Positions 1 through 12,247 are shown, numbered from the stretch's first letter. The stretch is 64,000 nt of DNA from Haliotis asinina (GCF_037392515.1 NC_090290.1:20287753-20351752), one strand, 5' to 3'. A program made the numbers and translations. Notes: generated by a model not told the origin, from the sequence alone.

Positions 1-209
1 AAGTCACTTATAGTCTAAGGTATATGCAACGTTTTGTGAAGTTGTTTGATTCAAACGCCCAACCACAACAGCTTGGTGCTAGTAGATGACAGACTTCCCT
101 TCCAGTCAACTAGATTATGTTCTGTATGTGAATATAACTTTACTGAAAATGTATATTTTTTTTTACTTTGGTATGTACATATTATCAAAATCCGAAATGT
201 TTGTATTTT

Positions 210-419
210 CGTGAGAGAGTGACTGACAGACTGAGTTTAGTTTTACGCCGCACTCAGCAATATTCCACCTATATGGCGACGGTCTGTAAATAATCGAGTG
301 TGGACCAGACAATCCAGTGACCAACAACATGGGCATCGATCTGCGCAATTGGGAACCGATGACATGTGTCAACCAAGTCAGCGTAGCTGACAAGTTGGTC
401 CCGTTAGTCGCCTCTTACG
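210..419 (+). mobile_element. Repeat A copy, 3'-shortened, with 12-bp TSD
   Basis: Starts in the GACTGACAGACTGAG head and stops at GTCGCCTCTTACG. Flanked by TGTTTGTATTTT at 198-209 and 420-431, so the short form itself was the inserted unit. Confidence 0.8.
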
Positions 420-431
420 TGTTTGTATTTT

Positions 432-1547
432 AGAGATTAACTCCTATGCTAATGATATCACATTCCCTGGGGTCTACTTTAAAAGTTAATCCTTGTCTTT
501 GAGGTATATAAGCACATATGTACCCCTCAGTAATCCTGAAATGAAGCCTGGACCTACGGCCTCAACCACAAAGAAAAATACAGACTGATTGATTGATAAC
601 GTTCGATTTGTTTACTGATTTGTCGGGGGCACATGCGGATGTTTTGTACGAGGTAATGGGGCTGTGTGGTGTGGTTCGTTAAACGGCAAAAAAACGCCTG
701 TGAGAAATATAGCATAACGATCAATTCATTCCTAATAGTAGATACCGGAGTTGTGCTGTTACACAAAACACTGTTTCATTCCTTTTGTTGGTGGCATTTT
801 CATTTCTCGCACATGTACTGACCCCGATCACATATCTTTGAAGGACATTTAGAAGTGGAATGAATGCCATTTCCTAACACGAATAACACGAATTATGAGT
901 ACGGGAACACCTGTGGATGAAGGACTAAGCATATACTCCGAAACGTCGTGTTGTGCATAATAAAGACGTTCACATCCATAAATTTTGCTTTTCCCGATGG
1001 CTGAATTAAGCGTTTTTATGAATATGAGGTCAACTTCACAGATTATTATCGGACTGGACCAGACAGTCAAATGGTTATCATCATGAGCGCCGAACTACAC
1101 AACTGCGATGGCATATGTCAACCGTGTCAGTGAACCTCACCACGCAAAGCTTGAAGCTATGGGCTGAAGACCAATTCACTGAACGTTCCTCATTGTGGCC
1201 AACCTTCATACAGTCACGTTGGTTAAGTCGCAAATGGGAGGTGATCAGGTACTCCATGAAGGATATCAATACCAGCTGAATATTCGCCGAGAGGCTGCGA
1301 CACACTGGAAGAAACCATACAGCGCACAGGGAACATGAGTGTGTGTGTTACAGATCAAGAAGACCGAGAAGGTTGATCAGATGAAGCGCATAAGTCCGGC
1401 CATGGAGCTCCAAGAATATGGACCCGACTTCGCAAAGCTGTCGTAGCTAAGATGATCTTAACTCCCATAGCTTGGATGAGACGGGACCTTGGACATTCGT
1501 TTACTCAGACAGGAGCAGCAAGATCTATGCTGGACACCTGCTCAACC
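432..1547. other. Intergenic, no gene seen
   Basis: No supported coding exon. Contains GGATGAAGGA...TCCGAAACGTCG at 914-947, a hammerhead-like core on the plus strand, probably another retroelement terminus. Confidence 0.5.
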
Positions 1548-1702
1548 TCATGGACACATGTCATCGGGTCCCAGTTGCGCAGATCCATGCTCTTGTTGTT
1601 GATCACTGGATTGTCTGGCCCACACTCGATTATGTACAGACCGCCGCCATATAGGTGGAACATTGCTGAGGGCGACGTAAGTCTAAACTCTCTCACTCTT
1701 TA
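1548..1702 (-). repeat. Repeat A copy
   Basis: Reverse orientation, covering the ACATGTCATCGG...ATTGCTGAG part. Confidence 0.8.
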
Positions 1703-3444
1703 TTTCCTACGATTATGTATGTTTACATTACACAAACTGTTTCATGATAGCTAGAGAAGACTAGCATATCAACTTAAATCTAGGAGAAATAAAGTGACAA
1801 ACAATGACTCAGGTCTATGTTACTCACAGTATAGTCCTTAGAATATTCAGTACATACCTGCAAGGGTCATGCCCACCTAGCCCCAAACTGGCTGTAACTA
1901 CTATGTTGTATAACAAACACGTTGGGCTATGTGAGAGTGGTTATAACTTTTGGGCTTAGGGATTAGTTGTACTAAATAAACACAAACGTCTATACAAACT
2001 GATATAGTGTGTTTCAGTTTGTTAGGAACCAATGTATCGCAAGAAATGTATCGACAAAAAAGTTACTTTCGTGGAAAATTATAAAGCACAAAAGTGATTT
2101 CCTCTTTACAATCTGTCATTGTCAAATATATGATAATCGCGAATGCGAATAGATTTTTGGGTAAAATTAAACCTCGCATAATGATAGGAGAGAAGTTGTT
2201 TATGTATGTCTCATCTAGGACATGGGATAAATACATATATTGAGAAAATATAAATGTACTAAAGGGTTATACTTACCGCCATAAATGGTATAACTGATAA
2301 TTAAATGCCATAACATGTAGCAAGATACGATATGTATTCGCATCGGCCTCCCTTTCACTTCCATTTTTACAATCAGAAACATTTCCTGGAGCAAGATCAC
2401 AAAGATAATCAGGAACCATATGGTTTACCATCTTGTAAAATAATGTTAATTTAGAAATTTGTGTGTATTGTTATGAATGTCAAAATGTCAAGATATGTAG
2501 CATTGCTAATTAATGCAAAATTAAAATGTTTAAATGTATCTTCTTAACCTTTCATCTCTTAAAAAGATATAACTATATATTGCTCCCCTTGGCCAGTATA
2601 CAACATTTCAATACAGGCTATTGTAGTGTTGGAGACGGTGATCCCCCGTACGGGATTATCAGTCGGCATATCAAACAAACCGGATAGGTGGGACTAACCC
2701 ATGGGACGCGCGACTCAGTTCCCTTAAGTGACTCCGTTCAACAGCGATGTCTAAAATAATACTTCCTTGTTCGCAGTGACACTTTGAATAGACTTGAATA
2801 TTCATTTTAAGTTTTGAATGGGCCTCACAGGACACGAAATGAGTTTGCATTTGGTCTTTGTCGTTTGAGTTTAGAAATCAACTTTCTTACTTACTGAAGT
2901 ATGAAATTATGAAATGTGGCGCTGCAATGTATGAGAGAAGAATTTAAAGCAAACAATCCCAACTGACAAAACGTTTTGAAATACAAACACCAAGACACTT
3001 CACAGTTTGACTTTGAATGAATCATGTTTGAAAAAGATTTGATAGTACTGAAAGCGCAGAAACAGCCCTCTCATAATTAGAAAATCACTCATACTGATCC
3101 TTTACTGTACACAATTCTTCAAACTGTCGGTGTAATGGTTTGTCAATTCCGTATGTGGACCAAACTATATAATAAGTAATCGTATTGTTGGTTTGATTTC
3201 GGGTTTCTGAAATGATATATTCATTACAAATATATAAAACCTTTATCTTCCAAGATAATTTAAACGTAGCAATATCTGACCAACAACTGTAACTGGCATC
3301 ATTAATGAAGGTCAAATGATAACAAGCATATGTAAAGAAACGTTTCTCAGAAATAGTACAGCTAAGTGTGCCATCATAATATTTAATGTGTTGACAAACG
3401 TGACACATCGTGACAACAGGTTCGAACAGCACAAGCAAACATCA
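1703..3444. other. AT-rich intergenic, nothing recognised
   Basis: Short spurious frames only; no repeat family, splice-bounded exon or RNA gene was recognised. Confidence 0.5.
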
Positions 3445-3830
3445 ATTGTATAGACTCTCCTCGCCCGTCCAAGACACAGGTACACCTTGTTCTCATGCGC
3501 CTTATCAAGTTCATAACGATAGCATGTGTAATGGCGTCCCATTCCTCTACTAGAGCAATGCGAAGTCATGGGAGATCCAATGGTACTGGGTAATGTGTGC
3601 TCACACGTCGACCCAGGCATGCTCAGTTGGGTTGAGATCTGGCACTCCATCCGATGGAAATCCGTAACAATCCTGGCTGTGTAGTCTTGTGGTCATGGGG
3701 TCGATCATAAAAGCAATGCATAGCTGGAAGGAATGGTACTGTTATAGAAGCAAGAACCTCGTCTGGATTAATCCGAGTTAATCCAGGATTGCTCAGTTGG
3801 GTTGATGTCTGGCGAACACGCTGGCCACTC
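3445..3830 (-). pseudogene. Tc1-like transposase C-terminal remnants
   Basis: Minus strand reads WPACSPDINPTEQSWI (near 3785-3830) and a second PDLNPTEHAW (near 3610-3650) followed by EEWDAITHAIVMNLIRRM. Both are the Tc1 SPDLNPIEH region, so two copies or a local duplication are present. Broken by stops. Confidence 0.65.
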
Positions 3831-3919
3831 AGTCCTCTCCTAACATGTAAGACCTAGCGTTGCCGTCTTATAGTAAAGAGCGTTCAAATAGGACAAATTG
3901 TGTGGATAACAACTTCTTT

Positions 3920-3975
3920 ATTGCGTGATTGCGACGTTTCGGTACAGATTCTTGTACCGTTGTCAAGCAGGAATG
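3920..3975 (-). ncRNA. Degenerate hammerhead-ribozyme-like motif
   Basis: Minus strand: CTTGACAA, stem CGGTAC-loop-GTACCG, then AAACGTC. This is the CUGANGA-stem II-GAAAC-GUC layout seen in Penelope-type terminal repeats, but the CUGANGA box is altered, so cleavage is doubtful. Just left of the Penelope fragment. Confidence 0.4.
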
Positions 3976-3994
3976 ATGCATAAAATCCAGAACT

Positions 3995-3996
<2 letters not shown>

Positions 3997-4063
<67 letters not shown>
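3997..4063. repeat. (TA)n microsatellite
   Basis: About 67 bp of uninterrupted TA. A shorter TA run lies at 4872-4891, at the other end of the Penelope fragment. Confidence 0.98.
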
Positions 4064-4067
<4 letters not shown>

Positions 4068-4209
4068 TAATAAAAACAATGGGATAACATTATTATACAA
4101 AGAAAACACAATTGACAACCGGAGCAACATAATAGCCATGATTGGAGAAACAGAAAGCTGGAGAAGCCAGTAGTAGACAAAGGATAGTGAATGGAAGCCA
4201 GACATGTAC
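4062..4209. repeat. Left arm of inverted repeat flanking Penelope fragment
   Basis: About 148 bp, ~92% identical by eye to the reverse complement of 4727-4876. Confidence 0.88.
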
Positions 4210-4329
4210 AATAGTAAGGTCGGTCATATAAATTTCCGTCAGGATGGGGGATAGTGGGGAGCCCATAGGTAGTTCATGGACTTGCTCCTAGCCTCAACAA
4301 CCTCCTCAATGCCAACGGAAGAAAACAAC

Positions 4330-4688
4330 CCACTGTCAACAGCAACAACCCGAAATGTGTTATGTATAAAATAAACTGTGATTGTGGTCAAAGCTACATT
4401 GGTGAAACATCACGACCCATCAAAACCCGAGTCAGAGAACATGGCACCTCTGTTACTAACTTGGACAGCAAATCAGCCATCTCGGACCACATCAAAGAAA
4501 ACCCTAATCATCAAATAGAGTGGTCAGACATCACAATCCTAACCAACAACCAAACGGACTTCACCAAACGCAAACTCACCGAAGCCATTCACATCAAACG
4601 CCACAAGCCCACAATCAACTGTGACCAAGGATACTTCATTCCATCTGCTTATGATGCACTCCTCTACCAAGCCCAATTAATTGTATAA
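4330..4688 (+). mobile_element. Penelope-like element 3' end, GIY-YIG endonuclease
   Basis: Frame with PKCVMYKINCDCGQSYIGET, then R-x-RE-H, and the ...RHKPTIN...GYFIPSAYD ending. This is the GIY-YIG endonuclease module at the C-terminus of Penelope-like retroelements; YIGET and the downstream Arg/His are visible. The reverse transcriptase part is missing, so the copy is 5'-truncated. About 108-115 codons are open. Confidence 0.88.
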
Positions 4689-4726
4689 ACACCTCATCCT
4701 CCTTCATTGTAACCCCCCTTTATTTG

Positions 4727-4876
4727 TACATGTCTGGCTTCCATTCACTATCCTTTGTCTACTACTGGCTTCTCCAGGTTTCTGTTTCTCCAATCATGGC
4801 ATTATGTTGCATGTTGCTCCGGTTGTCAATTGTGTTTTCATTGTATACTATGTTATGCCATTGTTTTTATTAGTAT
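4727..4876. repeat. Right arm of inverted repeat flanking Penelope fragment
   Basis: Reverse-complement partner of 4062-4209, with one ~6-bp indel and scattered substitutions. Confidence 0.88.
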
Positions 4877-5559
4877 ATATATATATATACTCCAGCTGTT
4901 CTAGTTTCAAGAAGACATATTTACACTGACTACTCGTTGTTCCATACAAGATAGCAGTGGGACGATCTTTACATGTGTTCGGCTGTGATGGGTCACCACG
5001 CTCCGCCTCTCCAGTCAGACAAGACAATATGCTTGTTTACAATGGAGATAGATCCTCATTGAGGACAGACATGAGGAACTTGGGACACAGTGTCATATTG
5101 TGAAAACCTATCGTTTGAGTCATTTCCAACGCGGAAGGACTTCATTTACATATGAATGTCTTTCTTCAGTCGAACTTTTGGCTTAGATGCTATGAAATCG
5201 TAGTTATCAACGTCTACGATTGACATTCACATGCCTCTTCCTGTGATAAATATGAGAATTAATTATGAACACTTGAATCATGAAGGCAATAATAATTATT
5301 GTTCAGTATAATGTGCAAACACTCGACCATACATTAGGATACTGGAATGGATGTGTTAAGCTATGGGTCGCATATTCACTTGGGTACACATAATTGCAGT
5401 GCTGATTTTAAAAACAAAAACAAGAAAACGACAGGTCTACAATTAAAATACTTTCAGTGTATACATGATGGCACAGAGTCTTGTCGCGACGACTTACACC
5501 TTTCAGTCGAATTGTTAGGAACTGTGTAGCCAAACTGGTGAAGGATCGTCCAAAATCTG

Positions 5560-5845
5560 TTAAAAGGAAGGTGGACCAATGAAAATGTCCTAAATCATCT
5601 TGCAAGACCCAATCTCCTTACCGATGCCGAAGACCTGCGCCGACAGTGGGGAATGGGAGCCCTGGAAAGAAAGTGGCTGCTGTCTTAGGGAAACTGTCCT
5701 ATCAGACGGCCATTCTTCAGAGATTGGCACATGCAGGAACGTAGGGTGATGTGCAGGGTCCAACAAGACAGCAACATGTGGACATGGCGCAGGTTTCACT
5801 GGTCTGAAGAAAGTCGCTGTCTTTTCTTTGAACATAATCCTCAAA
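5560..5845 (+). pseudogene. Tc1-like transposase remnant
   Basis: Frames encode LARPNLLTDAEDLRRQW-like and WTWRRFHWSEESRCLFFEHN, resembling the first catalytic Asp region (FSDES) with Asp replaced by Glu. Frame changes and stops are present. Confidence 0.5.
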
Positions 5846-6317
5846 AAAAATTTATCGAGGGACTGAGGAATCTGTGATTTGTCAAGACTAAAACTTTGCT
5901 TCACAAAAAATCTTTAATACCAATATATCACTATTTAAATGTCTCTAATGGTGAATCTTGTAAATAAATTGATCCGTGAAACGGAAGGACCCTTTGACTT
6001 GAATCATATATATACATACTTAAATAGACAAGAACTGAAAGTTAGCAACAACAGAAAGACACAAACTTGACCTTTCGAACGCTGAGGCCATCCCCCCTTC
6101 TCACACAGTCTTGTGGTTGCAATGTTGATCTAAGAAGAAGGAGAGATTAACAGTTAAAATGATTACATTCTCACAACAAAACACATAGCAGTCAATTAAA
6201 TGAAGTTGAATTGTGACATAGAAGCTACAATTGTGGTTACGGCAACCTCAGTATCAACGAAAGTAAGATTATCACGAACTTAGAAGTATCTAGGATGTTG
6301 CAATTCGTATGTTTGTT

Positions 6318-6485
6318 TGTTGTGTAACGCCGCACTCAGCAAACAATCAGTCCAGACAATCCAGTGAACAGCATTATGAGGATCGATACCTGAAGATCGA
6401 TACCTGAAGATCGGTACGTGAGATTCGATGACATTTGCCAACCTAGACAGCGAGTATGACCACCAGATGCCGTCAGTCAAAACAA
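6318..6485 (+). repeat. Repeat A copy, degraded
   Basis: GTAACGCCGCACTCAGCA then CAGACAATCCAGTG; a short GATCGATACCTGAA unit is locally repeated inside. Confidence 0.65.
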
Positions 6486-6599
6486 ACGTGTTCAGCGTGG
6501 GTTGGTGAAGACCGACTGTGACCCGGAGCATCGTGTGAAGTGTTTGAGTGTTCGCGGTATTCATGTTCAGTCTGTGTCACGATGCTTGATCTTATATTT

Positions 6600-7360
6600 G
6601 TTTCAAGTACGTGTTAGCGCTGTTCTAAAATCGGGTGTTTTAGATCCTGTATGTAGTGATCATTGCCCTGTAAATGTCACCATCAATGGATCGATGACAA
6701 AATCGATTAGATGCAAGAGAAAGGTATGTAACTGTACTCTAGCTGATTAAAAACGCCTTATATACCTATGGCATCGGGGGTAACTTACTGAAATGGCTTG
6801 AGAGTTATGTAGACAATAGAGTTCAGCGAATTGTTATAAATGGTTACACACGTGACAAAAGACCAATCTTAGCCGGCGTTCCTCGAGGATCTGTAAAACT
6901 TTATAAACAATGTACAAACACTTTATTTTGCCTAATTTCGACTATTGTTGTTACATCTGGGAGAACTGTACCCAACAGCAAGCATTAACACTTAAGACAC
7001 TTTATATTGATGCATTTGGAACTACTTGCGGTGCTGTTCGCGGTACGACTCACAATAACATTCAAGACAAATTTCCAGCCTCTCTGTACTAAAAGCAATA
7101 TCCGAAACTAACATTTTGCTATAAAATGGTTAATAATTTAACTCAAACTCTATTTGAGCAATCTCTCCCTAGGGTATCTGACACTAAAACTACACTTTCC
7201 GAGACCATTTGAAGATCCAAACTTTCGACAGTAAAAGTGCAAATTATGACATTTCTCCCAAATACAGGAAGATTGTGGAATTCCTTGTCTACCGATCATG
7301 GAGAAACGGCTAGTTTGGGTAGTTTTAAGAAACAGATAAATGAGACAAATAATAATAGTA
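6600..7360 (+). mobile_element. Internally deleted LINE fragment (EN + RT pieces)
   Basis: Plus-strand frames give an endonuclease end (VLDPVCSDHCPVNVTI), an RT piece (GNLLKWLESYVDNRVQ...AGVPRGSV), a C-terminal piece (HFILPNFDYCCYIWENC) and GRLWNSLSTD...SLGSFKK. The region carrying the YxDD motif is deleted between RGS and the C-terminal piece. Jockey/CR1-like in character. Confidence 0.75.
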
Positions 7361-7387
7361 CTATTACTATAATAATAATAATAATAA

Positions 7388-7805
7388 TAAGATTCAGGAA
7401 AAGCGTGATAAATATGCGGACCTCGCCTTTGAAATGTCTCACTTGCATCCCAAGTACACTGTCGTCAGGCTCCCCATTGTTCTCGGTGCCCTTGGTTTGG
7501 TACCTCCTGATCTCTTGGCGCAGATGAGGAGAGTGCCCGGTTTCTCCACCGGGAGCACAGCCCTTCTGACAATCTGGGTAATGCAGAAGGCTGCAGCGTT
7601 GGGGAGCCTTCATATTCTCCGGAAAGTTCTTGGTGGGTTCGACTAGGCAGTGTTTCCTGGGAGAAGTCCCATTCGCTGTCTGGGCTGCGTGTAGAGGGGG
7701 CGAGGGCCCTGAGCTGATGATGAGCTTGACCAGCCTGACTGTGCCAGGATCACCCGAACCCTCTCTGCTGCATTTCTATCTCAATCTGTAAATAATAATA
7801 ATACT
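7388..7805 (+). mobile_element. LINE 3' end with (AAT)n tail, copy 1
   Basis: Encodes KIQEKRDKYADLAFEM and VVRLPIVLGALGLVP...LHILRKVLG then stop at 7644-7646, the C-terminus typical of R2/NeSL-like LINE ORFs. The 3' UTR (7647-7790) ends in TAAATAATAATAATA and is shared with 41016-41178. Confidence 0.7.
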
Positions 7806-9229
7806 TAACTTTAACCTCTGGATCAAGATTCTGTCAGATTAACCATTCGTGCCTCAGGCTTGGTTGCAGCGATTTTAATCAAAGATTTTATCTTCAAATC
7901 CAGCTTGTTCTCGTGGCTACTGTTACGAAGATCCAATTCACTATTTCTTTCCGTGCGTTAATTACACTGACATAAGACACACAATGCTCTTCCATACCAA
8001 AGGATATGACATCAAATCAACACTATAAGACCACTCTCACGGATCTACTAAAGACAATCTTGAATTATTAGAATCTGTCCATTCTTCCATTGTACTGTCA
8101 GTCAGATTTGTGCTGCAATAGTAAAAACTAAGTTGTACTTACCATTAAGTATTTTCAGACACAAATGGTTTGGCCATATTAATAACATACGATTGTATGG
8201 GATAGTATGAGCTATTGTTTATTGCTTGTTTATAGCATTATTTGCTCCTCACGACGGTTATATCTATAACTTATTTGTATATCCGAGAGATATACAGGTA
8301 AACAATATACTGCGTGTTTACGAATCCGATTCCTCTTTTGGAAATAAATATGTTTAAACCATATCACAATGCTGAAGGTTATATAACGTGCAACTGGCAA
8401 AATACAAAGGGACAGAACATTAGAGTGTTCCTCTATGAGTTTGCAGTTTGTATAACCAGTTCTGATTAGGGCTATGGGAGGAAATCTGAGAATAATTAAA
8501 GGGACACTGGCATGAAGTGGTGTTCCCTTATTTCCTTCACTTAGGATACAACAGTTGACATAAATCTGACTCATTGTTGTCAATGCAGTTTCATGTTGAA
8601 GCGAATCCATGTAATCCGTTAGTCACGACTTTCGTCAAAGCATGTATGATTTGATAGCCACGCGGAACATCATATTACGTGCAGATTTTCACCTTAAACC
8701 CATACATAGGCGTTGGCAACTAAACACTAACTTCCTTGTTCGACAATGGCTGGTCTATCCAACTTCCCTGTCGAGTGTTAAAAAATCATTCTTGGTGCAT
8801 TAATAGTAGTTCTAGAAGCCTGTGAGATGAGGTGGAAATAGAGAAAAAAGTACGAGTTTTACTTCTCTCTTGAGCATAATGCGGGGCTCTTTGCCCTGAG
8901 AGAGATTCCGGTCAAATGTTGTGCTGAAGTCAGCCTCTTGTCTCACACCTGGGTCCACTTTTCTCACACCAGGGCCCATTTGAACAGTGATTGTAACCCC
9001 CATTGCCTAATATAGGCTTAAGATTGTCCGAGCGAGCGTAAGATCGCTTTGTGCAAGTAGGCCCTGACATGTGCGCATGTACCACTCACAATGTGATAGG
9101 AATCACAAGTTGGGGGTGCATTTTAATCCACCGCAAACTTTGGAAAAGATGAAACAGATTACATTAAGAAGAATGAACTCATTTCATGGTTCAGAAATTC
9201 AACCTCCTTAATGTTCACCATTCTCGAGA
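7806..9229. other. Intergenic, nothing recognised
   Basis: No supported gene. The GATTGTCCGAGCGAGCG / AGATCGCTTTGTGCAAG stretch near 9023-9057 resembles the MITE core at 43888. Confidence 0.45.
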
Positions 9230-9665
9230 TCTCCGGAGCATACGTTCCCATGAATCTCCCATATACCCTGGATGCTTCTACGTCCCGATAATCTTATTGC
9301 CGCCATTTCCTTTCCCTACATTCTCACAGGAGCCAATCAGCTTGCAAGTATCAACAAAGATAGCGGTCGCAGCTGTCAAGATTTTTCGCAGACTTCGGGG
9401 AAATCATACTAACATAATGACAGGTCCGAAACTTTAAAAATATATCTGCAACAACCCCTTCCACCTCTTTCAGAGAACCTCTGTGTGGCTTGTTGCCATG
9501 GTTAATCGGTTAGATAATTTAAAAAGCGATAGTGAGTTGTGTTTGCTACGAACTTCCCAGCGTAGACACCTGATTAGCTACAAACCATGCAAGGGAGGTA
9601 ATATGTTCACCGAGCCGTAGATGCATCCAGGATATAGTGGAGACTTGTCGGAACGCATACCTTGG
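9230..9665. repeat. Inverted-repeat-bounded non-autonomous element
   Basis: 9236-9290 (ATACGTTCCCATGAATCTCC, ATACCCTGGATGCTTCTACG) is inverted at 9610-9662 (CGTAGATGCATCCAGGATAT...). A third copy of the arm is at 63259-63312. No ORF of note between the arms. Confidence 0.6.
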
Positions 9666-10399
9666 AGAGATCGAGGATGAACATTCACATTCCAAAACTG
9701 AGAAAGTGAACAAAGGCAAACTAGATACAGGGGTGTTATTTGCTTTTATCCATTTCAAAGTTAATATAAATAACTGGTATGGCAAGTATAAGTTAACTGT
9801 CATGTCGCTGTCAGTTAATTTTGCTTCCCCAGTCTCCAATGAAAGCAATATGTTTTGACACAAAATTAGAAAGCAAAAACAAAACCTTTTTTTAAAAGAT
9901 GTGGTAACAGTGAGAGGTATAGATAAAAGTGTAAACTATAACAGCTCTTCTTTCAAGAATATAAAGAACAAGTCATGAGAGGGACATGAGATGATGTACT
10001 CTCGATGTGTGTTAATGTTTCCACAGCAAAAACTATCATGAGATTCTTCAAAACTAACATAATAACGGGCTATTTTAACAAGTGTCAGGACAATATGAAG
10101 ATATTTAAAAAGTGCCCAATATGTTCTAAATTTTGGAAAACGAAAATGACCAGATTGTTATGGTTAATAAATTGCCGTGACAAAAGGTGTAAGAAATGCC
10201 CTCTGGACCAGCAAAATATAACACAGACAAGTCTGAAATATGTAACATTGTAAACCAAATTCACTGTGTTCTGTAATCCGATTGGTTGAAAAACATGATC
10301 AAAAGGGATTTGATTCCCGGAAATTGCAAGACTATTCGCTGCGTATTTACACGTGGAAACATCGCAAACAATTGTTTAAACATGTTGCGTCATCCCCAG

Positions 10400-10450
10400 T
10401 GGTGACGTCATTCAAATCATATTGTGACGTAAAGTCACGATGACGTCACA
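10400..10450. promoter_or_regulatory. Cluster of CRE (ATF/CREB) motifs
   Basis: TGACGTCA occurs at 10403-10410 and 10441-10448, with TGACGT at 10425 in between, in the 1.7 kb before the first receptor exon found. Could be part of a promoter or enhancer; no transcript start is identifiable. Confidence 0.4.
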
Positions 10451-10600
10451 AGTGAGCAGCTCCAGATGCTACCATGGGATCCAGATGAAACGGCCAGCTG
10501 ATGATACTTCACCGCTGTACCCGTACCCGATGTAAAGGAGTGCAGACAGTAAAACCCTTTGGTTTACCTTTTTTATTACAATGTCGATAAACATCACGTG

Positions 10601-10627
10601 TTGGCCAATTTCCGGGAAATTGGCCAA
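10601..10627. repeat. 27-bp perfect palindrome
   Basis: TTGGCCAATTTCC and GGAAATTGGCCAA around a single G. Includes two inverted CCAAT-related boxes (GGCCAAT). Confidence 0.85.
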
Positions 10628-11731
10628 ACATAATATTTATCTCCTAAATATATTGAGCAAACAATGAGCAAGTTACAATGGATCACAATACAGATTTCTA
10701 GGTACAATGCAAGTCTAAGGTAATGGCTCACAAATATCAAATACATGTATTAACTCACCAGAGTCTTGGTATTTACCTAGAGGCCTGATGCAGCTTGTTT
10801 CCAATGAGAGCGGTCAGGCACGAAGTGTCAATCTTGAATGAAAATCAGTAATTGTTTACAAACACATGATTCGCAGAGGCACACAACTCCAGTATAATTC
10901 CGAGTGTAAGTTTGTGTGGTAGTCCATATGCTACCATCAACACAACATCAGCCTTTGTATATACTGACACCGCTTTTTGGACATTCCTGCAAAACATGGC
11001 TGTATCGCCATTTAGTTGGAACGTTCGCGAACATGAAATAAACAATAGATTGTCAAGGGCAGGTAACTGGAGCGCTGTCCAAACGAACATACTATTACCA
11101 TTGAACATATATGACTTGAAAAATGATCCACAATCCACACTCAAAATTCTAAACATTATGATCTAGTGATAACTATCACTTAATAAATGATAATATCAAT
11201 TATAGAAAACACACTCTCGTAACAAGATAAAGAGACTTCGGACATCACCGTGTTTGAGACATCTTTAAAATCAGACAAAATCTTCCTCGACAAGCACACA
11301 AAAGCAAAATGCTGATGTCTATGTGTTGCAAGAAGATCACTGTTGACTCGTACTATCCATACATTGACTGGCTATGACCCAGACAATGGATCTCTTACAA
11401 AAGCTTGGCCCTGAAACGTAATCTGTCCCGAGTGTCAATCCCAAGACGGTTTCTGAAAAGACATTAGGCATAGTGTGGTACACCTCAGTGAATCTTTCTC
11501 CCACTTCAACATCTCTTTCTACATTCCAGACAAATCTCGATCAGCTTCACGAATGGTAGTTTTGGCCTATCTCCTCAAATTCAGGGATAGTGGAAGGAAT
11601 ATTGCAGTAACATATATATTATTATCTATTTAGATGAACATTTTTTGGTAAAGTTAGGCTGATTAGGGTCACCAAGGCTTCAGTTAATTGATATAATAGT
11701 GAGTGTCATCGATCACAAATTCTCAGCATAG

Positions 11732-12000
11732 AGTGAGTGAGTGAGTTTAGTTTTACGTCGCACTTAGCAATAGTCCAGCTATATGGCGACGGTCTGTAAA
11801 TAATCGAGTCTGGACCAGACAATCCAGTGATCAACAACATGAGCATCGATCTGTGCAATTGGGAACCGATGACATGTGTCAACCAAGTCAGCTAGTCTGA
11901 CCACCCGATCCCGTTAGTCGCCTCTTACGACAAGCATAGTCACCTTTTATGGCAAGCATGGGTTGCTGAAGGCCTATTCTACCCCGGGACCTTCACGGGT
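11732..12000 (+). mobile_element. Full-length gastropod SINE-like repeat A with 12-bp TSD
   Basis: Begins AGTGAGTGAGTGAGTTTAG, ends CGGGACCTTCACGGGT, and is bounded by TTCTCAGCATAG at 11720-11731 and 12001-12012. Best reference copy of the family in this window. Confidence 0.85.
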
Positions 12001-12172
12001 TTCTCAGCATAGAAGTGTAAGAAAGCAACAAAGAAGAAGAGGTGGGCTATTTGTAATCTGAGCATGTCCAATAGTTGTAGTAACTGATGCATTAAAGATC
12101 GTGCCGTTTTGAAAAAAACAATCTTTTCAATACCTCAGGTTTGTTTTCTCAAATGTGAACGTTTTGTTTCAG

Positions 12173-12247
12173 ACGCTACTGTTCTTATAAAGCGGTTCAT
12201 TATGAAACACGAAGAGGACACTGTACAGCCCGTTGTTGGTGGTGGAG
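12173..12247 (+). CDS. Receptor exon 1 found: EMI-like module, first half
   Basis: Acceptor ...TTTGTTTCAG, donor GTGAGT. Frame beginning R-Y-C-S-Y gives a Cys/Trp-rich stretch (RCWWWR across the junction). Enters in phase 2, so at least one more coding exon lies upstream. Confidence 0.75.

Larger units (their letters stand above)
9666..11719. other. Intergenic or upstream intron of receptor gene
   Basis: Expected to contain or precede the missing signal-peptide exon, but no ATG-hydrophobic-donor candidate with a phase-2 exit convinced me. Holds the CRE cluster and the palindrome. Confidence 0.45.

Noticed and set aside
3925..4211. Poly(Ile-Tyr) frames on both strands
   Set aside because: Pure translation of the TA microsatellite.
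4681..4929. Hydrophobic 82-codon plus-strand frame, resembling a signal peptide
   Set aside because: It lies in the right inverted arm of the Penelope fragment; hydrophobicity comes from the repeat and the TA tract.
10005..10253. 82-codon Cys/Lys-rich frame, possible zinc protein
   Set aside because: No splice or promoter context, AT-driven codons, and no recognisable spacing of the cysteines.
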